A DNA stretch of 20,462 nt, from positions 1-20,462 of the forward strand of contig QKIM01000589.1 in the NCBI GenBank assembly GCA_003249585.1. The letters run 5' to 3'. The translations under genes and the position numbers were made by a program. This document shows positions 1 to 6,829 of this stretch, piece after piece (position 1 is the first letter of the stretch; each line of letters opens with the position of its first letter). The notes beneath the pieces are model-generated. The model did not search any database and was not told the DNA's origin. It was given only the letters and a program-made list of their open reading frames with translations. This stretch comes from Deltaproteobacteria bacterium. GTDB lineage: Bacteria; Myxococcota_A; Polyangia; HGW-17.

Positions 1-248
1 TGGAAGAGGTAGCCGATCCGTCGCTCCCCGGGGGGCAGATCGATGCCCCGGGACGAGTCGAAGAGCACCCGGTCCCCAAGGACGATCCGTCCCGCCCCAG
101 GCCGCTTCAGCCCCGAGATCATCTGCAGCGTGAGGCTCTTGCCGGCCCCGGAGAAGCCGAAGATGACCCCCAGTTCGTCGCCCCCGGTGAAGGCCACGTC
201 GAGGTCGAACTCGCGGTATCGCCTGGAGATCTCCACGGTGAGAGTCAT
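1..248 (-). CDS. modC: Molybdate ABC transporter ATP-binding protein ModC (N-terminal part, cut by window edge)
   Basis: This is the first 82 residues of the cytoplasmic ATPase that powers molybdate import through ModB. It starts at the ATG read from 248 to 246, preceded on the minus strand by AGGAGG with 5 bases of spacing. The Walker A motif GFSGAGKS is complete, and the fragment ends at YLF plus a broken codon, where ModC proteins have the Q-loop. The Walker A sequence resembles ModC, and the position directly after modA and modB makes the assignment firm. The start codon overlaps the modB stop as ATGA, which suggests translational coupling. The signature motif, Walker B and the C-terminal molybdate-binding (TOBE/MOP) domain lie outside the window, so completeness cannot be judged. 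Confidence 0.9.
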   Translation of the reverse strand, partial: MTLTVEISRRYREFDLDVAFTGGDELGVIFGFSGAGKSLTLQMISGLKRPGAGRIVLGDRVLFDSSRGIDLPPGERRIGYLF

Positions 249-898
249 GCCCGCCTCCTGGTGATGTGGAGGGCGGCGTACAGGAAGATCGCCGAGAAGG
301 CCGTGAAGACCAGCACCATGGTGTTTGCCTTGGACCACTCGCCCATGGCCACGTGGGAGTAGATGGAGATGGGCATGGTGTCCGTGGAGCCCGGGATGTT
401 GCCCGCCACCATGAGGGTGGCGCCGAACTCTCCCAGGGCCCTGGCGAAGGAGAGGATGGCCCCGGCGATGAGCCCGCGGCGCGACAGGGGGAGCAGCACG
501 CGCCGGAAGATCTCCCACCGCGAGTATCCCATGAGGGTGGCGGTGTCGACGAGGGTCTCGTCCACGGACTCCATGGCCACGCGGGACGTCCGGATCATGA
601 GCGGCAGCGAGACGATGAAGGAGGCGAGTACGGCCCCATGCCAGGAGAACATGAGGGTGTAGCCCGTGAGATCGTAGAGAGGGCCGCCCAGGACGCCGCG
701 CCTGCCGAAGAGGACGATGAGGTAGTAGCCGGTCACCGTGGGGGGCATGATCAGCGGCAGCGTGAGGAGGACATCCAGGAGCTCTTTGCCCCGAAAGCGC
801 CGGGTGGCCAGGAGATACCCCAGGGCGGTGCCCGCGAGGATCACGAGGACCGTGGCCGTGAGCGCCACCTTGAAGGAGAGCAGCAGCGGATGGATCAC
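245..898 (-). CDS. modB: Molybdate ABC transporter permease ModB
   Basis: This is the inner-membrane channel subunit of the molybdate importer, 217 residues, the usual ModB length. Hydrophobic segments run through the whole protein, starting with the N-terminal LLSFKVALTATVLVILAGTA. The cytoplasmic coupling (EAA-type) loop is visible as LMGYSRWEIFRRVLLPLSRR followed by the ModB-typical ARALGEFGATLMVAGNIPG. The start is GTG at 898, with GGAG about 8 bases upstream, and it overlaps the modA stop as GTGA. The end overlaps the modC start by 4 bases. The three genes therefore form one tightly coupled operon in the order modA-modB-modC. A sulfate or tungstate permease is the main alternative, but the GEFGA stretch and the ModA/ModC neighbours favour molybdate. 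Confidence 0.93.
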   Translation of the reverse strand: MIHPLLLSFKVALTATVLVILAGTALGYLLATRRFRGKELLDVLLTLPLIMPPTVTGYYLIVLFGRRGVLGGPLYDLTGYTLMFSWHGAVLASFIVSLPLMIRTSRVAMESVDETLVDTATLMGYSRWEIFRRVLLPLSRRGLIAGAILSFARALGEFGATLMVAGNIPGSTDTMPISIYSHVAMGEWSKANTMVLVFTAFSAIFLYAALHITRRRA

Positions 899-1650
899 GG
901 GGCGGTCTCCGGGGGAGGGCTGTAGCCGGCGCGGACGAGGATCGCCCGGGCCTCCTTCGATCTCAGGAAGGTGAGGAACTGCCGGGCGCGGGTCGCGTGG
1001 CGCGCGGAGGCCACCAGCGCCGCGGGGAAGATCACTGGGGCCGCCAGCGCGAGCGTGCCCACGATGCGCACCCGGGAGGCGGCGGACAGGTAGTCCGTGC
1101 GATACACCAGGCCCGCGTCCACCTCGCCGCGGACCACGTAGTCCAGGACCTGCCGCACGTGCTCTCCGAAGACCATGCGCGGTCTCAGGCGGTCGTAGAG
1201 CTTCAGGGCGCGCAGCCCGTCACGGGCGTAGCGACCCGCGGGGACCGAGGCGGGATTCCCCAGGGCCAGCCGCCCAGAGAAGCGGGACAGAGCCCCCACG
1301 CTGGTGAGGGGACTCCCCCTGGGGGCGATGAGCACCACGGTGTTGGTGGCGAAGTCCACACGGCTTCCCCGGACGACCACCCCCCTGCGCTCAAGATCGT
1401 CCATGAGGGGGAGCGAGGCGCTCAGGAAGAGGTCGACCGGGGCGCCCAGGCGCAGCTGCGCGGCCAGCTTCCCCGAAGCGGCGAAGTTGAACCGGAGGGG
1501 CGTCCCCGGGTGCTTTTGCACAAAGGCGTCGCCCAGGTCCTGGGCCACCACGGAGAGACCCATGGCGCAGCTCACGGTGAGCGCAGATCCGTTCTGGTCC
1601 CGGCCGCAGCCGAGGGTGAGGATCGTGAGGAGAAGGGCCAGCGCGCGCAT
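895..1650 (-). CDS. modA: Molybdate-binding lipoprotein ModA
   Basis: This is the extracytoplasmic substrate-binding protein that delivers molybdate (or tungstate) to ModBC, 251 residues. The start is placed at the ATG read from 1650 to 1648 because GAGAGAGG lies 6 bases upstream. An in-frame ATG 24 bases earlier has no Shine-Dalgarno sequence. The N-terminus MRALALLLTILTLGC ends in a lipobox with the lipidated Cys at residue 15, so the protein is probably membrane-anchored. Family landmarks include FNFAASGKLAAQLRLGAPVD near the N-terminus and GEVDAGLVYRTD in the second lobe, the usual periplasmic-binding-protein fold for ModA. It is the first gene of the modABC operon. Between it and the divergent gene at 1835 no convincing ModE operator or molybdenum-cofactor riboswitch was recognised. 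Confidence 0.93.
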   Translation of the reverse strand: MRALALLLTILTLGCGRDQNGSALTVSCAMGLSVVAQDLGDAFVQKHPGTPLRFNFAASGKLAAQLRLGAPVDLFLSASLPLMDDLERRGVVVRGSRVDFATNTVVLIAPRGSPLTSVGALSRFSGRLALGNPASVPAGRYARDGLRALKLYDRLRPRMVFGEHVRQVLDYVVRGEVDAGLVYRTDYLSAASRVRIVGTLALAAPVIFPAALVASARHATRARQFLTFLRSKEARAILVRAGYSPPPETAP

Positions 1651-1834
1651 AGGAGACCTCTCTCTTATTTCCACTGTTTTGTCAAAGTGTTTTCGGCAAA
1701 GTCCCGGTGAGAACAGCCGGGGGATGGACTCGGGTGGACGAACGACGCTTTGGCGATAGTCAAAAAAAACGGTTGCGCCTGCTGGAATTTACGGCAAAAT
1801 TATAACTGGCAATACAACCACCCGGAGGTGCAAG

Positions 1835-3487
1835 ATGGTGATTCGCAAGTTGTTGTTTGTAATGCTCTTATCCCTGGCCTTTCCCCTGGCTGCCTGTGAC
1901 GACGATTCGGGCAACGGGGACAAGGAGATCTGCGACAACGGGCTGGACGACGACGGGGACGGGTTCATCGACTGCGTCGATCAGGACTGCTTCAGCGACT
2001 CCGCGTGTTCCAGCAACAACGTGAACAATACCAACAACAACAACCTGAACCCCGAGGTGTGCGACAACGGCCTCGACGACGATCTGGACGGCTTCGCCGA
2101 CTGTCTCGATGTGGACTGCGCCGAGGCGTGCACCTACTCGGAGACCTGTGACAACGGGACCGATGACGACGGGGACGGGTTCATCGACTGCGACGATCAG
2201 GACTGCTTCAGCCACCAGGCGTGCGCCGAGCCCGCCGAGGAGATCTGCGACAACGGCATCGACGACGACTGGGACGGCCTGTTGGACTGCCATGACCCGG
2301 ACTGCGCCGACTTCCCAGGGTGCGAGGTCACCGAGGAGATCTGCAACAACAGCCTCGACGACGACGGCGACGGGCTCATCGACTGCGCCGACCCGGACTG
2401 CCAGTGGTTCGACGGGTGCATCGTGCACGACGAGATCTGTGAGAACGGGATCGACGACGATCTGGACGGGCGCGTGGACTGTGACGATCCCGACTGTCTG
2501 GAGGCGGACGAGTGCCTGCCCGGCGTGGAGAACTGCGCCGACGGCCTCGACAACGACGGTGACGGCTTCGTGGACTGCGAGGACCAGGACTGCTGGAACA
2601 GCACAGCCTGCAACCCCGTGGAGGAGATCTGCTGGAACGGCCTCGACGACGACGGCGACGGGCTCGTGGACTGCGAGGATCCCGACTGCAGTTGGGCCGA
2701 GGAGTGCATGTGGGAAGACTGCTGGAACGGGATCGACGACAACTTCGACGGGCTCGTGGACTGTGACGATCCCCAGTGCGCCGGCCTGCCCGACTGCGGC
2801 GTCGTGACCGGAGAGATCTGCAACAACGGCGTCGACGACGACGGTGACGGGGCTGTGGACTGCTACGACAGCGAGTGCTCCCACCTGGCCATCTGCTCCT
2901 CCATCTACGAATATTTCAATCCCAACACCTCGGGGGACAGCTGCGACCTCAGTTACACCAACATCCAGTTCTCCCCCGGAGGTTCGGCGCTCTACGTCTG
3001 GTCCGCCGTCGGCACCAACGGCTGGGCCGTGGAGCCTGGCAGCACCTCGGACAGCTATACGCTGCAGCTGGCCGACGACGACTCCCAGGAGATCGAGTTG
3101 GGCTTCGCCTTCCCCTTCTACAACGGCAGCTACAGCTCGGTCTATGTGGGATCCAACGGGTTCCTCACCTTCGGGTCCCCGGACACCGACTTCACGCCGA
3201 CCCTCTCGGAGTTCCTGCTGGGGTCTCCCCGCATCGCCCTGCTGTGGGACGACTACATGGTCCAGCCCACCTTGCCGGTCATCGTGGACTCCTATCCCGA
3301 GATGGTCGTGCTCACCTACGTCAACGCCTCCATCTTCAACGGTTCTCAGATCCTCAACGTCCAGGTCGTGCTCCACGCCTTCGGCGGCATCGAGATGACC
3401 TTCCTGGACACCACCAACACGGAGGGTATCGTCGGGATCACCGCCGGTGGCGGATCCTGGGCTGCTCCCGAGGTGAATTTCCGCTGA
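1835..3487 (+). CDS. Asp/Cys-repeat lipoprotein (MopE-like metal-binding repeats) with C-terminal beta domain
   Basis: This is a 550-residue predicted surface or periplasmic lipoprotein. GGAGG 6 bases upstream sets the ATG at 1835. The signal peptide ends in the lipobox LAAC with lipidated Cys21, followed directly by three Asp. Residues about 31-354 hold ten tandem repeats of about 30 residues with the core EICDNGxDDDGDGxxDCxDxDC and a fourth Cys, giving about 40 cysteines. The DxDxDGxxDC core resembles calcium-binding thrombospondin type 3 loops and the MopE-type putative metal-binding motif. An Asn-rich linker follows repeat 1. Residues about 355-550 are Cys-poor and rich in Gly, Ser and aromatic residues, as expected of a beta sandwich (for example SSVYVGSNGFLTFGS). 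Calcium-dependent folding and adhesion is a reasonable inference; the actual role is unknown. Confidence 0.85.
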   Translation: MVIRKLLFVMLLSLAFPLAACDDDSGNGDKEICDNGLDDDGDGFIDCVDQDCFSDSACSSNNVNNTNNNNLNPEVCDNGLDDDLDGFADCLDVDCAEACTYSETCDNGTDDDGDGFIDCDDQDCFSHQACAEPAEEICDNGIDDDWDGLLDCHDPDCADFPGCEVTEEICNNSLDDDGDGLIDCADPDCQWFDGCIVHDEICENGIDDDLDGRVDCDDPDCLEADECLPGVENCADGLDNDGDGFVDCEDQDCWNSTACNPVEEICWNGLDDDGDGLVDCEDPDCSWAEECMWEDCWNGIDDNFDGLVDCDDPQCAGLPDCGVVTGEICNNGVDDDGDGAVDCYDSECSHLAICSSIYEYFNPNTSGDSCDLSYTNIQFSPGGSALYVWSAVGTNGWAVEPGSTSDSYTLQLADDDSQEIELGFAFPFYNGSYSSVYVGSNGFLTFGSPDTDFTPTLSEFLLGSPRIALLWDDYMVQPTLPVIVDSYPEMVVLTYVNASIFNGSQILNVQVVLHAFGGIEMTFLDTTNTEGIVGITAGGGSWAAPEVNFR

Positions 3488-3538
3488 TGACCTCTGTCTC
3501 CATCCGGGAACCGCGCCAGCCTTGCTTACACCCCCACT

Positions 3539-3597
3539 GTAAAAATAAAAAAATTTAAGAATTTATCCTTGACAGAAAATTTTACCGCCACTATAGG
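3539..3597 (+). promoter_or_regulatory. Near-consensus sigma70-type promoter with A/T-rich UP-like element, no ORF downstream
   Basis: TTGACA at 3569-3574 is a perfect -35 box. It is separated by 17 bases from TATAGG at 3592-3597, which matches 4 of 6 bases of the -10 consensus. The 28 bases before the -35 box are almost pure A/T, with runs of A and T in otherwise GC-rich DNA, as in UP elements of strong promoters. Transcription would begin near 3603-3605, exactly at the left arm of the inverted repeat. The next plus-strand gene starts at 6830, so this promoter has no obvious protein-coding target. Confidence 0.6.
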
Positions 3598-3602
3598 ATC
3601 TG

Positions 3603-3710
3603 TATAGGCGTTCTTTCTCAGTTCCCGATCCTTCACTTCCTCTTTCTCTTCTGTTTTTTTCCCGAAATCCCACCATCAAATTTCCCAACTGAGAAAGAAC
3701 TGCGCCTATA
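3603..3710. repeat. Long imperfect inverted repeat, 21-bp stem with 63-base loop
   Basis: The left arm at 3603-3623 and the right arm at 3687-3710 are reverse complements over 8 bp (TATAGGCG/CGCCTATA) and 13 bp (TTCTTTCTCAGTT/AACTGAGAAAGAA). The only interruption is a 3-base insertion (CTG, 3700-3702) on the right. The loop 3624-3686 is pyrimidine-rich and contains seven consecutive T at 3654-3660. The element lies between the ends of two convergent genes. It could be the stem of a small RNA, a bidirectional mRNA 3'-end structure, or a small mobile element. Confidence 0.85.
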
Positions 3711-3712
3711 TT
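3604..3712 (+). ncRNA. Candidate small RNA with closed 21-bp stem and C/U-rich loop
   Basis: This is inferred from the near-consensus promoter at 3569-3597, whose expected start site coincides with the left end of the inverted repeat. The transcript would be about 107 bases long, with its two ends paired and a mostly unpaired loop. The loop has UUCCC at three places (3622-3626, 3659-3663, 3682-3686) and a stretch of C and U around 3630-3652 that could pair with purine-rich ribosome binding sites. No classical GC-stem plus U-run terminator is seen, so the 3' end is uncertain. RNA sequencing would settle it. Confidence 0.35.
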
Positions 3713-3730
3713 CAGGATATTTGCAATATG

Positions 3731-5242
3731 TTAAATGCGGGAGAGGGAGGAGAACAGTTCGCGGGTGTTCATGACATGGTCGCACCAGGTGCAGGCCACG
3801 GTGTCCGGGCCCATCTTCACGAAGCTGGGGGCGACATGCTCCCGGTGCTCAGGTCGTGAGACACAGCCGCTGTTGGGACAGTGCAGGGACTCGATGCCGG
3901 CGATGGTGTCCGGGAGGGCCAGCGCCAGCTTCTCGATGACCTGGGAGTTGACGATGCGGTTGACCCGGGCTCCGGGAGAGAGGGCGGCCACCAGGGCCAG
4001 CTCGGCCTCGGTGAGGGCCCGATCCTCGATCATGAGCATCCCCTTGATGTTCTCGGGGCGTTTCACGCTGCGCACCGTGGCCGCGCGGTAGATGTCGCCC
4101 CGCTCTTCCAGCTTCAAGAGGCGCGCCAGGAGGGACTCGGCGTAGGGTCGCAGGTGGTCGATGACGACGCCCCGATCCCGGATGGGTCGGATGGAGACGC
4201 CCTCGCGCACCGGTTTCCTAGAGACGGGCAGGGTCGTGAGGAAGGAGTCGGAGGAGTCGATCTCCCTTTGCGCCCCGGCGATGTGGTCGTCGGCCAGGCC
4301 CAGGGCCAGGGCCAGCTGGGCCATGCGCGTGGGGACCCCGTTCCCTGCCTGGGTCTTGTAGAGGGCGCCAGGGTGGTCGTCGAGCTCGGGGAGGATCCCC
4401 GGGAGGGCCTTGTCGATGGGCAACGGGTGCATGAGCCCGAAGCCGGGGCGGGTGCGGTCCATGAGGTCGAGGGTGAAGACGCCGGCCTTCTTGGCCTCCT
4501 CGAACTCCATGGGATCGGGCATGCGCTCGCGCTGGATGCGGGTCTGGTAGAAGATGTCCAGCTCGGGGACCATCCGCTCCAGGGAGGTGTGGAGCACGAC
4601 CTCGGTGCCGCGGGCCCGGGCGAGGTCGGTGATGGCCGCGGGCATGGCCAGGTTGGCCGGGGCGTTGAGATGGAGCGTGTTGCCCGGGAAGAGGGTCAGC
4701 GCCAGCGCCAGGGTGTGGGCCGTGCGACCGTACTTGAGATCACCCGAGAGGCCGATGTGCAGGTGGTCCAGCCGTCCGTGACGCTCGAGGATGGTGAAGA
4801 GGTCGAGGATGGTCTGGGTCGGGTGCTGCCGTTTGCCGTCGCCGGCGTTGAAGACGGGGATACCCACGCGGTTCGAGGCGAGTTTCGCGGCGCCGTCCAG
4901 GGGGTGGCGCAGGATGACGGCGTCACACTGGTAGGCGTCGAACATGTCCAGCGTGTGGGCCAGGGACTCGCCCTTCTTCACCGAGGAACCCTCGATGGAG
5001 CCGAAGCCCGTCACCTGGAGGCCCAGGCGGAGGGCGGCGATCTCGAAGCTGGAGCGCGTCCGGGTGGAATTCTCGTAAAAGAGGAGGGCGACCAGCATGT
5101 CGCGGTCCCGACCGAGCTTGTAGCCGGGGATGTCCCTTCGGGCGAGGGCCTCCTTGAGGCGCCGGGCCAGCTCCAGGATGGAGAGGATCCCCTCGGGGGA
5201 GAGACTGTGGATGTCGATGAGACCGCGCCTAAAAAGAGCCAT
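3731..5242 (-). CDS. pyrBI: Fused aspartate carbamoyltransferase, catalytic (PyrB) plus regulatory (PyrI) chains
   Basis: This enzyme catalyses the first committed step of pyrimidine synthesis, carbamoyl phosphate plus aspartate to carbamoyl-aspartate. It is 503 residues long. The start is set at the ATG read from 5242, with AGGAGG 5 bases upstream; an in-frame ATG at 5302 lacks a ribosome binding site. Residues 1 to about 325 are PyrB: STRT at 59-62 and VKKGES at 88-93 (carbamoyl phosphate site), then HPTQ, the QTRIQRER stretch and MHPLPI. After a short linker the PyrI chain follows, including GVVIDHL and VNRIVNS. Its zinc site is four cysteines at 455, 460, 484 and 487 (CPNSGC and CTWC). 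PyrB-PyrI fusions are known, for example in Thermotoga maritima, but the usual arrangement is two genes. All key residues seem intact. Confidence 0.93.
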   Translation of the reverse strand: MALFRRGLIDIHSLSPEGILSILELARRLKEALARRDIPGYKLGRDRDMLVALLFYENSTRTRSSFEIAALRLGLQVTGFGSIEGSSVKKGESLAHTLDMFDAYQCDAVILRHPLDGAAKLASNRVGIPVFNAGDGKRQHPTQTILDLFTILERHGRLDHLHIGLSGDLKYGRTAHTLALALTLFPGNTLHLNAPANLAMPAAITDLARARGTEVVLHTSLERMVPELDIFYQTRIQRERMPDPMEFEEAKKAGVFTLDLMDRTRPGFGLMHPLPIDKALPGILPELDDHPGALYKTQAGNGVPTRMAQLALALGLADDHIAGAQREIDSSDSFLTTLPVSRKPVREGVSIRPIRDRGVVIDHLRPYAESLLARLLKLEERGDIYRAATVRSVKRPENIKGMLMIEDRALTEAELALVAALSPGARVNRIVNSQVIEKLALALPDTIAGIESLHCPNSGCVSRPEHREHVAPSFVKMGPDTVACTWCDHVMNTRELFSSLSRI

Positions 5243-5387
5243 ATCAACCTCCTGTTTCGGATGTCCCTTTTTAATGGGATATGGCGCCCGGCGCAACTGC
5301 AATTCGGCTCTTTTCGTGGCTGGTCTCAGGGACAGGGCGGTGCCGTGGCAGGTCCGCAGACGACGACGTGTCCTGTACGCCGGTGAT

Positions 5388-6587
5388 TTAGTGGCAGATG
5401 GCGAGATCGGCGGGGTTTATGTGCCGAAGGCGCCCGAAGCGGCCACGGGGCAGCTCGCGGAGGAGGAGGGAACCGTCGGTGCGCATGAGGTAGAGGTTGG
5501 GTCTGGGGGTGTTGCAGGCGCCGCCGCCTCGGAAGATGGCCCAGGTGCTGGATTCGTCCATGGCGATGATCTCGGTCCACCGCGCCCACTTGAGCAGGCG
5601 GATCCGGGTGCCGTAGAGGGAGATGGAGGAGAGGCGGGGTTTTTTGCACTGCCACACCTGGTTGATGAGCAGGTTGGCTCGGGGGGCGTAGTAGCCGTAC
5701 GCCTCTTCGACGCCGAGGGTGTCGATGCGCTTCATGGACCGGGAGGGGAGGGGGCCCATGCGCCAGGCGGCCTTCTTCTTGCCCCAGCCCGCCGTGAGGA
5801 GCAGGTGGTTTTTGGAACTGAACCCGTGCAGCTTCTTGATGCCGTATCCGTTGGGAAAGCTGTGCGACTTGCCCGTGGAGAGGTTGTACAGGAGGAAGAA
5901 GCGGCGGCGGTCGCCACCCTTGAGGGGGACGGCGTCGAGGTTGAGGGCGACCCAGAGGCCGTCGGGGGACCAGTGCACCTCGAAGGCGGCGACGTCACGG
6001 ATCCCCATGCCCAGCGGCGAGAGGACGAGGCGGTCCCTGGTCTTGCGAACGTCGCGGAAGTGCAGGAGCAGCCGTCCGGTCTTCTTCTCGTGGGTGAGGT
6101 AGAGGAGCTCGGCGCCCCCGGGCCGCCAGCTGGCGGGGTGAACGATGCTCCTGCCGGCGGGGGGGAAGATCTTCGCTGTCAGGGAGCCGTCGTAGCTCTT
6201 GACGTTGAGGGCGACGCTGCCGGGCCACAGGACCTTGACCCCCAGAGGGTCGGGGACGATGAAGCGCCGCAGCTTTCCGCCGTAGAGGGAGGCGAGCCCC
6301 GCGGGGACACGGCCCAGGGTGTGCTCCTTGAGCGGTTTGTCGACCTGCTGCCAGTGGAGCTTGCCCCCGGCGGTGTAAAGGAGGCGTTTGCCCGAGCATT
6401 GGAGGGAGGTCTCCGAGCGCGTGTCGCGGGTGAACCAGGTGTTGGCGCCTCCGTACAGTGGGATGCGGAGGATGTCCCGTCCGCCCTTGCGATCGGCCAC
6501 GACGAAGATCTTGTGGGGACGTTTGGCGCCTATGAGGGCCGCATGGACGGGGGTCGATATTCCGATGAGCAGGAGAAGAAGGTGCAT
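5388..6587 (-). CDS. Exported TolB/WD40-like beta-propeller protein of unknown function
   Basis: This protein is 399 residues long with a short signal peptide (MHLLLLLIGISTPVHA, cleavage after HA likely), so it is probably periplasmic. AAAGGA 5 bases before the ATG supports the start. Repeated stretches such as SWRPGGAELLYL and HWSPDGLWVALNL resemble the PD40 motif of TolB and related propellers, spaced along the protein with strands of alternating hydrophobic residues. No catalytic motif of a peptidase was seen, so it is probably a binding propeller. It lies 145 bases upstream of pyrBI on the same strand. Its own promoter and the gap suggest independent expression, but readthrough into pyrBI is possible. 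Family assignment rests on motif resemblance only. Confidence 0.65.
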   Translation of the reverse strand: MHLLLLLIGISTPVHAALIGAKRPHKIFVVADRKGGRDILRIPLYGGANTWFTRDTRSETSLQCSGKRLLYTAGGKLHWQQVDKPLKEHTLGRVPAGLASLYGGKLRRFIVPDPLGVKVLWPGSVALNVKSYDGSLTAKIFPPAGRSIVHPASWRPGGAELLYLTHEKKTGRLLLHFRDVRKTRDRLVLSPLGMGIRDVAAFEVHWSPDGLWVALNLDAVPLKGGDRRRFFLLYNLSTGKSHSFPNGYGIKKLHGFSSKNHLLLTAGWGKKKAAWRMGPLPSRSMKRIDTLGVEEAYGYYAPRANLLINQVWQCKKPRLSSISLYGTRIRLLKWARWTEIIAMDESSTWAIFRGGGACNTPRPNLYLMRTDGSLLLRELPRGRFGRLRHINPADLAICH

Positions 6588-6607
6588 GGTGGTCCTTTAC
6601 GCGTACG

Positions 6608-6637
6608 GTTATACCCGCACCGGGGCGGGAATATCAA
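6608..6637 (-). promoter_or_regulatory. Sigma70-type promoter for the beta-propeller gene
   Basis: Read on the minus strand, TTGATA (6637-6632) and TATAAC (6613-6608) are separated by 18 bases, with 5 of 6 matches to each consensus box. Transcription would start near 6601, leaving a leader of about 14 bases that contains the AAAGGA ribosome binding site. The spacer carries a small CCCGC/GCGGG inverted repeat. Confidence 0.55.
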
Positions 6638-6721
6638 ATTTTATCCGTACAGCAGAGCCGGTTCCGCCGGGTCCTCCCCGTGACGGAGCTCCCGCTCGGC
6701 ATGGACATGTCCAATAATTCC

Positions 6722-6750
6722 TTGTTTCAATCCCGTGAAAAGTTTATCAT
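6722..6750 (+). promoter_or_regulatory. Possible promoter for the transporter-MscS-PFK operon
   Basis: TTGTTT at 6722-6727 and TATCAT at 6745-6750 are 17 bases apart, with 3 of 6 and 5 of 6 matches to the consensus boxes. The expected start near 6757 would give a leader of about 70 bases before the ATG at 6830. It is the best candidate in a divergent promoter region shared with the beta-propeller gene. Confidence 0.4.
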
Positions 6751-6829
6751 TAGCGCCCCGGTCCGGTTCTTGCGGTTGACCCACGGGATGCGCCCGGGAC
6801 GCATGCCACTCTTTTCAAGCGAGGTATTC

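Noticed and set aside
1799-1804. Perfect TATAAT on the minus strand upstream of modA
   Set aside because: No -35 box lies at usable distance, and the leader to modA would be about 150 bases; it overlaps the leader of the divergent gene.
1651-1834. Molybdenum-cofactor riboswitch or ModE site before modA
   Set aside because: No recognisable paired structure or ModE-like palindrome was found by eye.
1925-2890. Tandem DNA repeats resembling a repeat array
   Set aside because: They follow the coding frame, vary at third positions and encode protein repeats; there are no uniform spacers, so this is not a CRISPR array.
1868-3376. Long open frame on the minus strand opposite the Asp/Cys-repeat gene
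   Set aside because: It reads as Val/Asp/Glu/Pro repeats mirrored from the GC-rich repeats of the real gene, with no ribosome binding site or recognisable domain.
6680-6829. Upstream extension of the OPA transporter
   Set aside because: No ribosome binding site, polar sequence unlike the family N-terminus, and it would cover the candidate promoter at 6722-6750.
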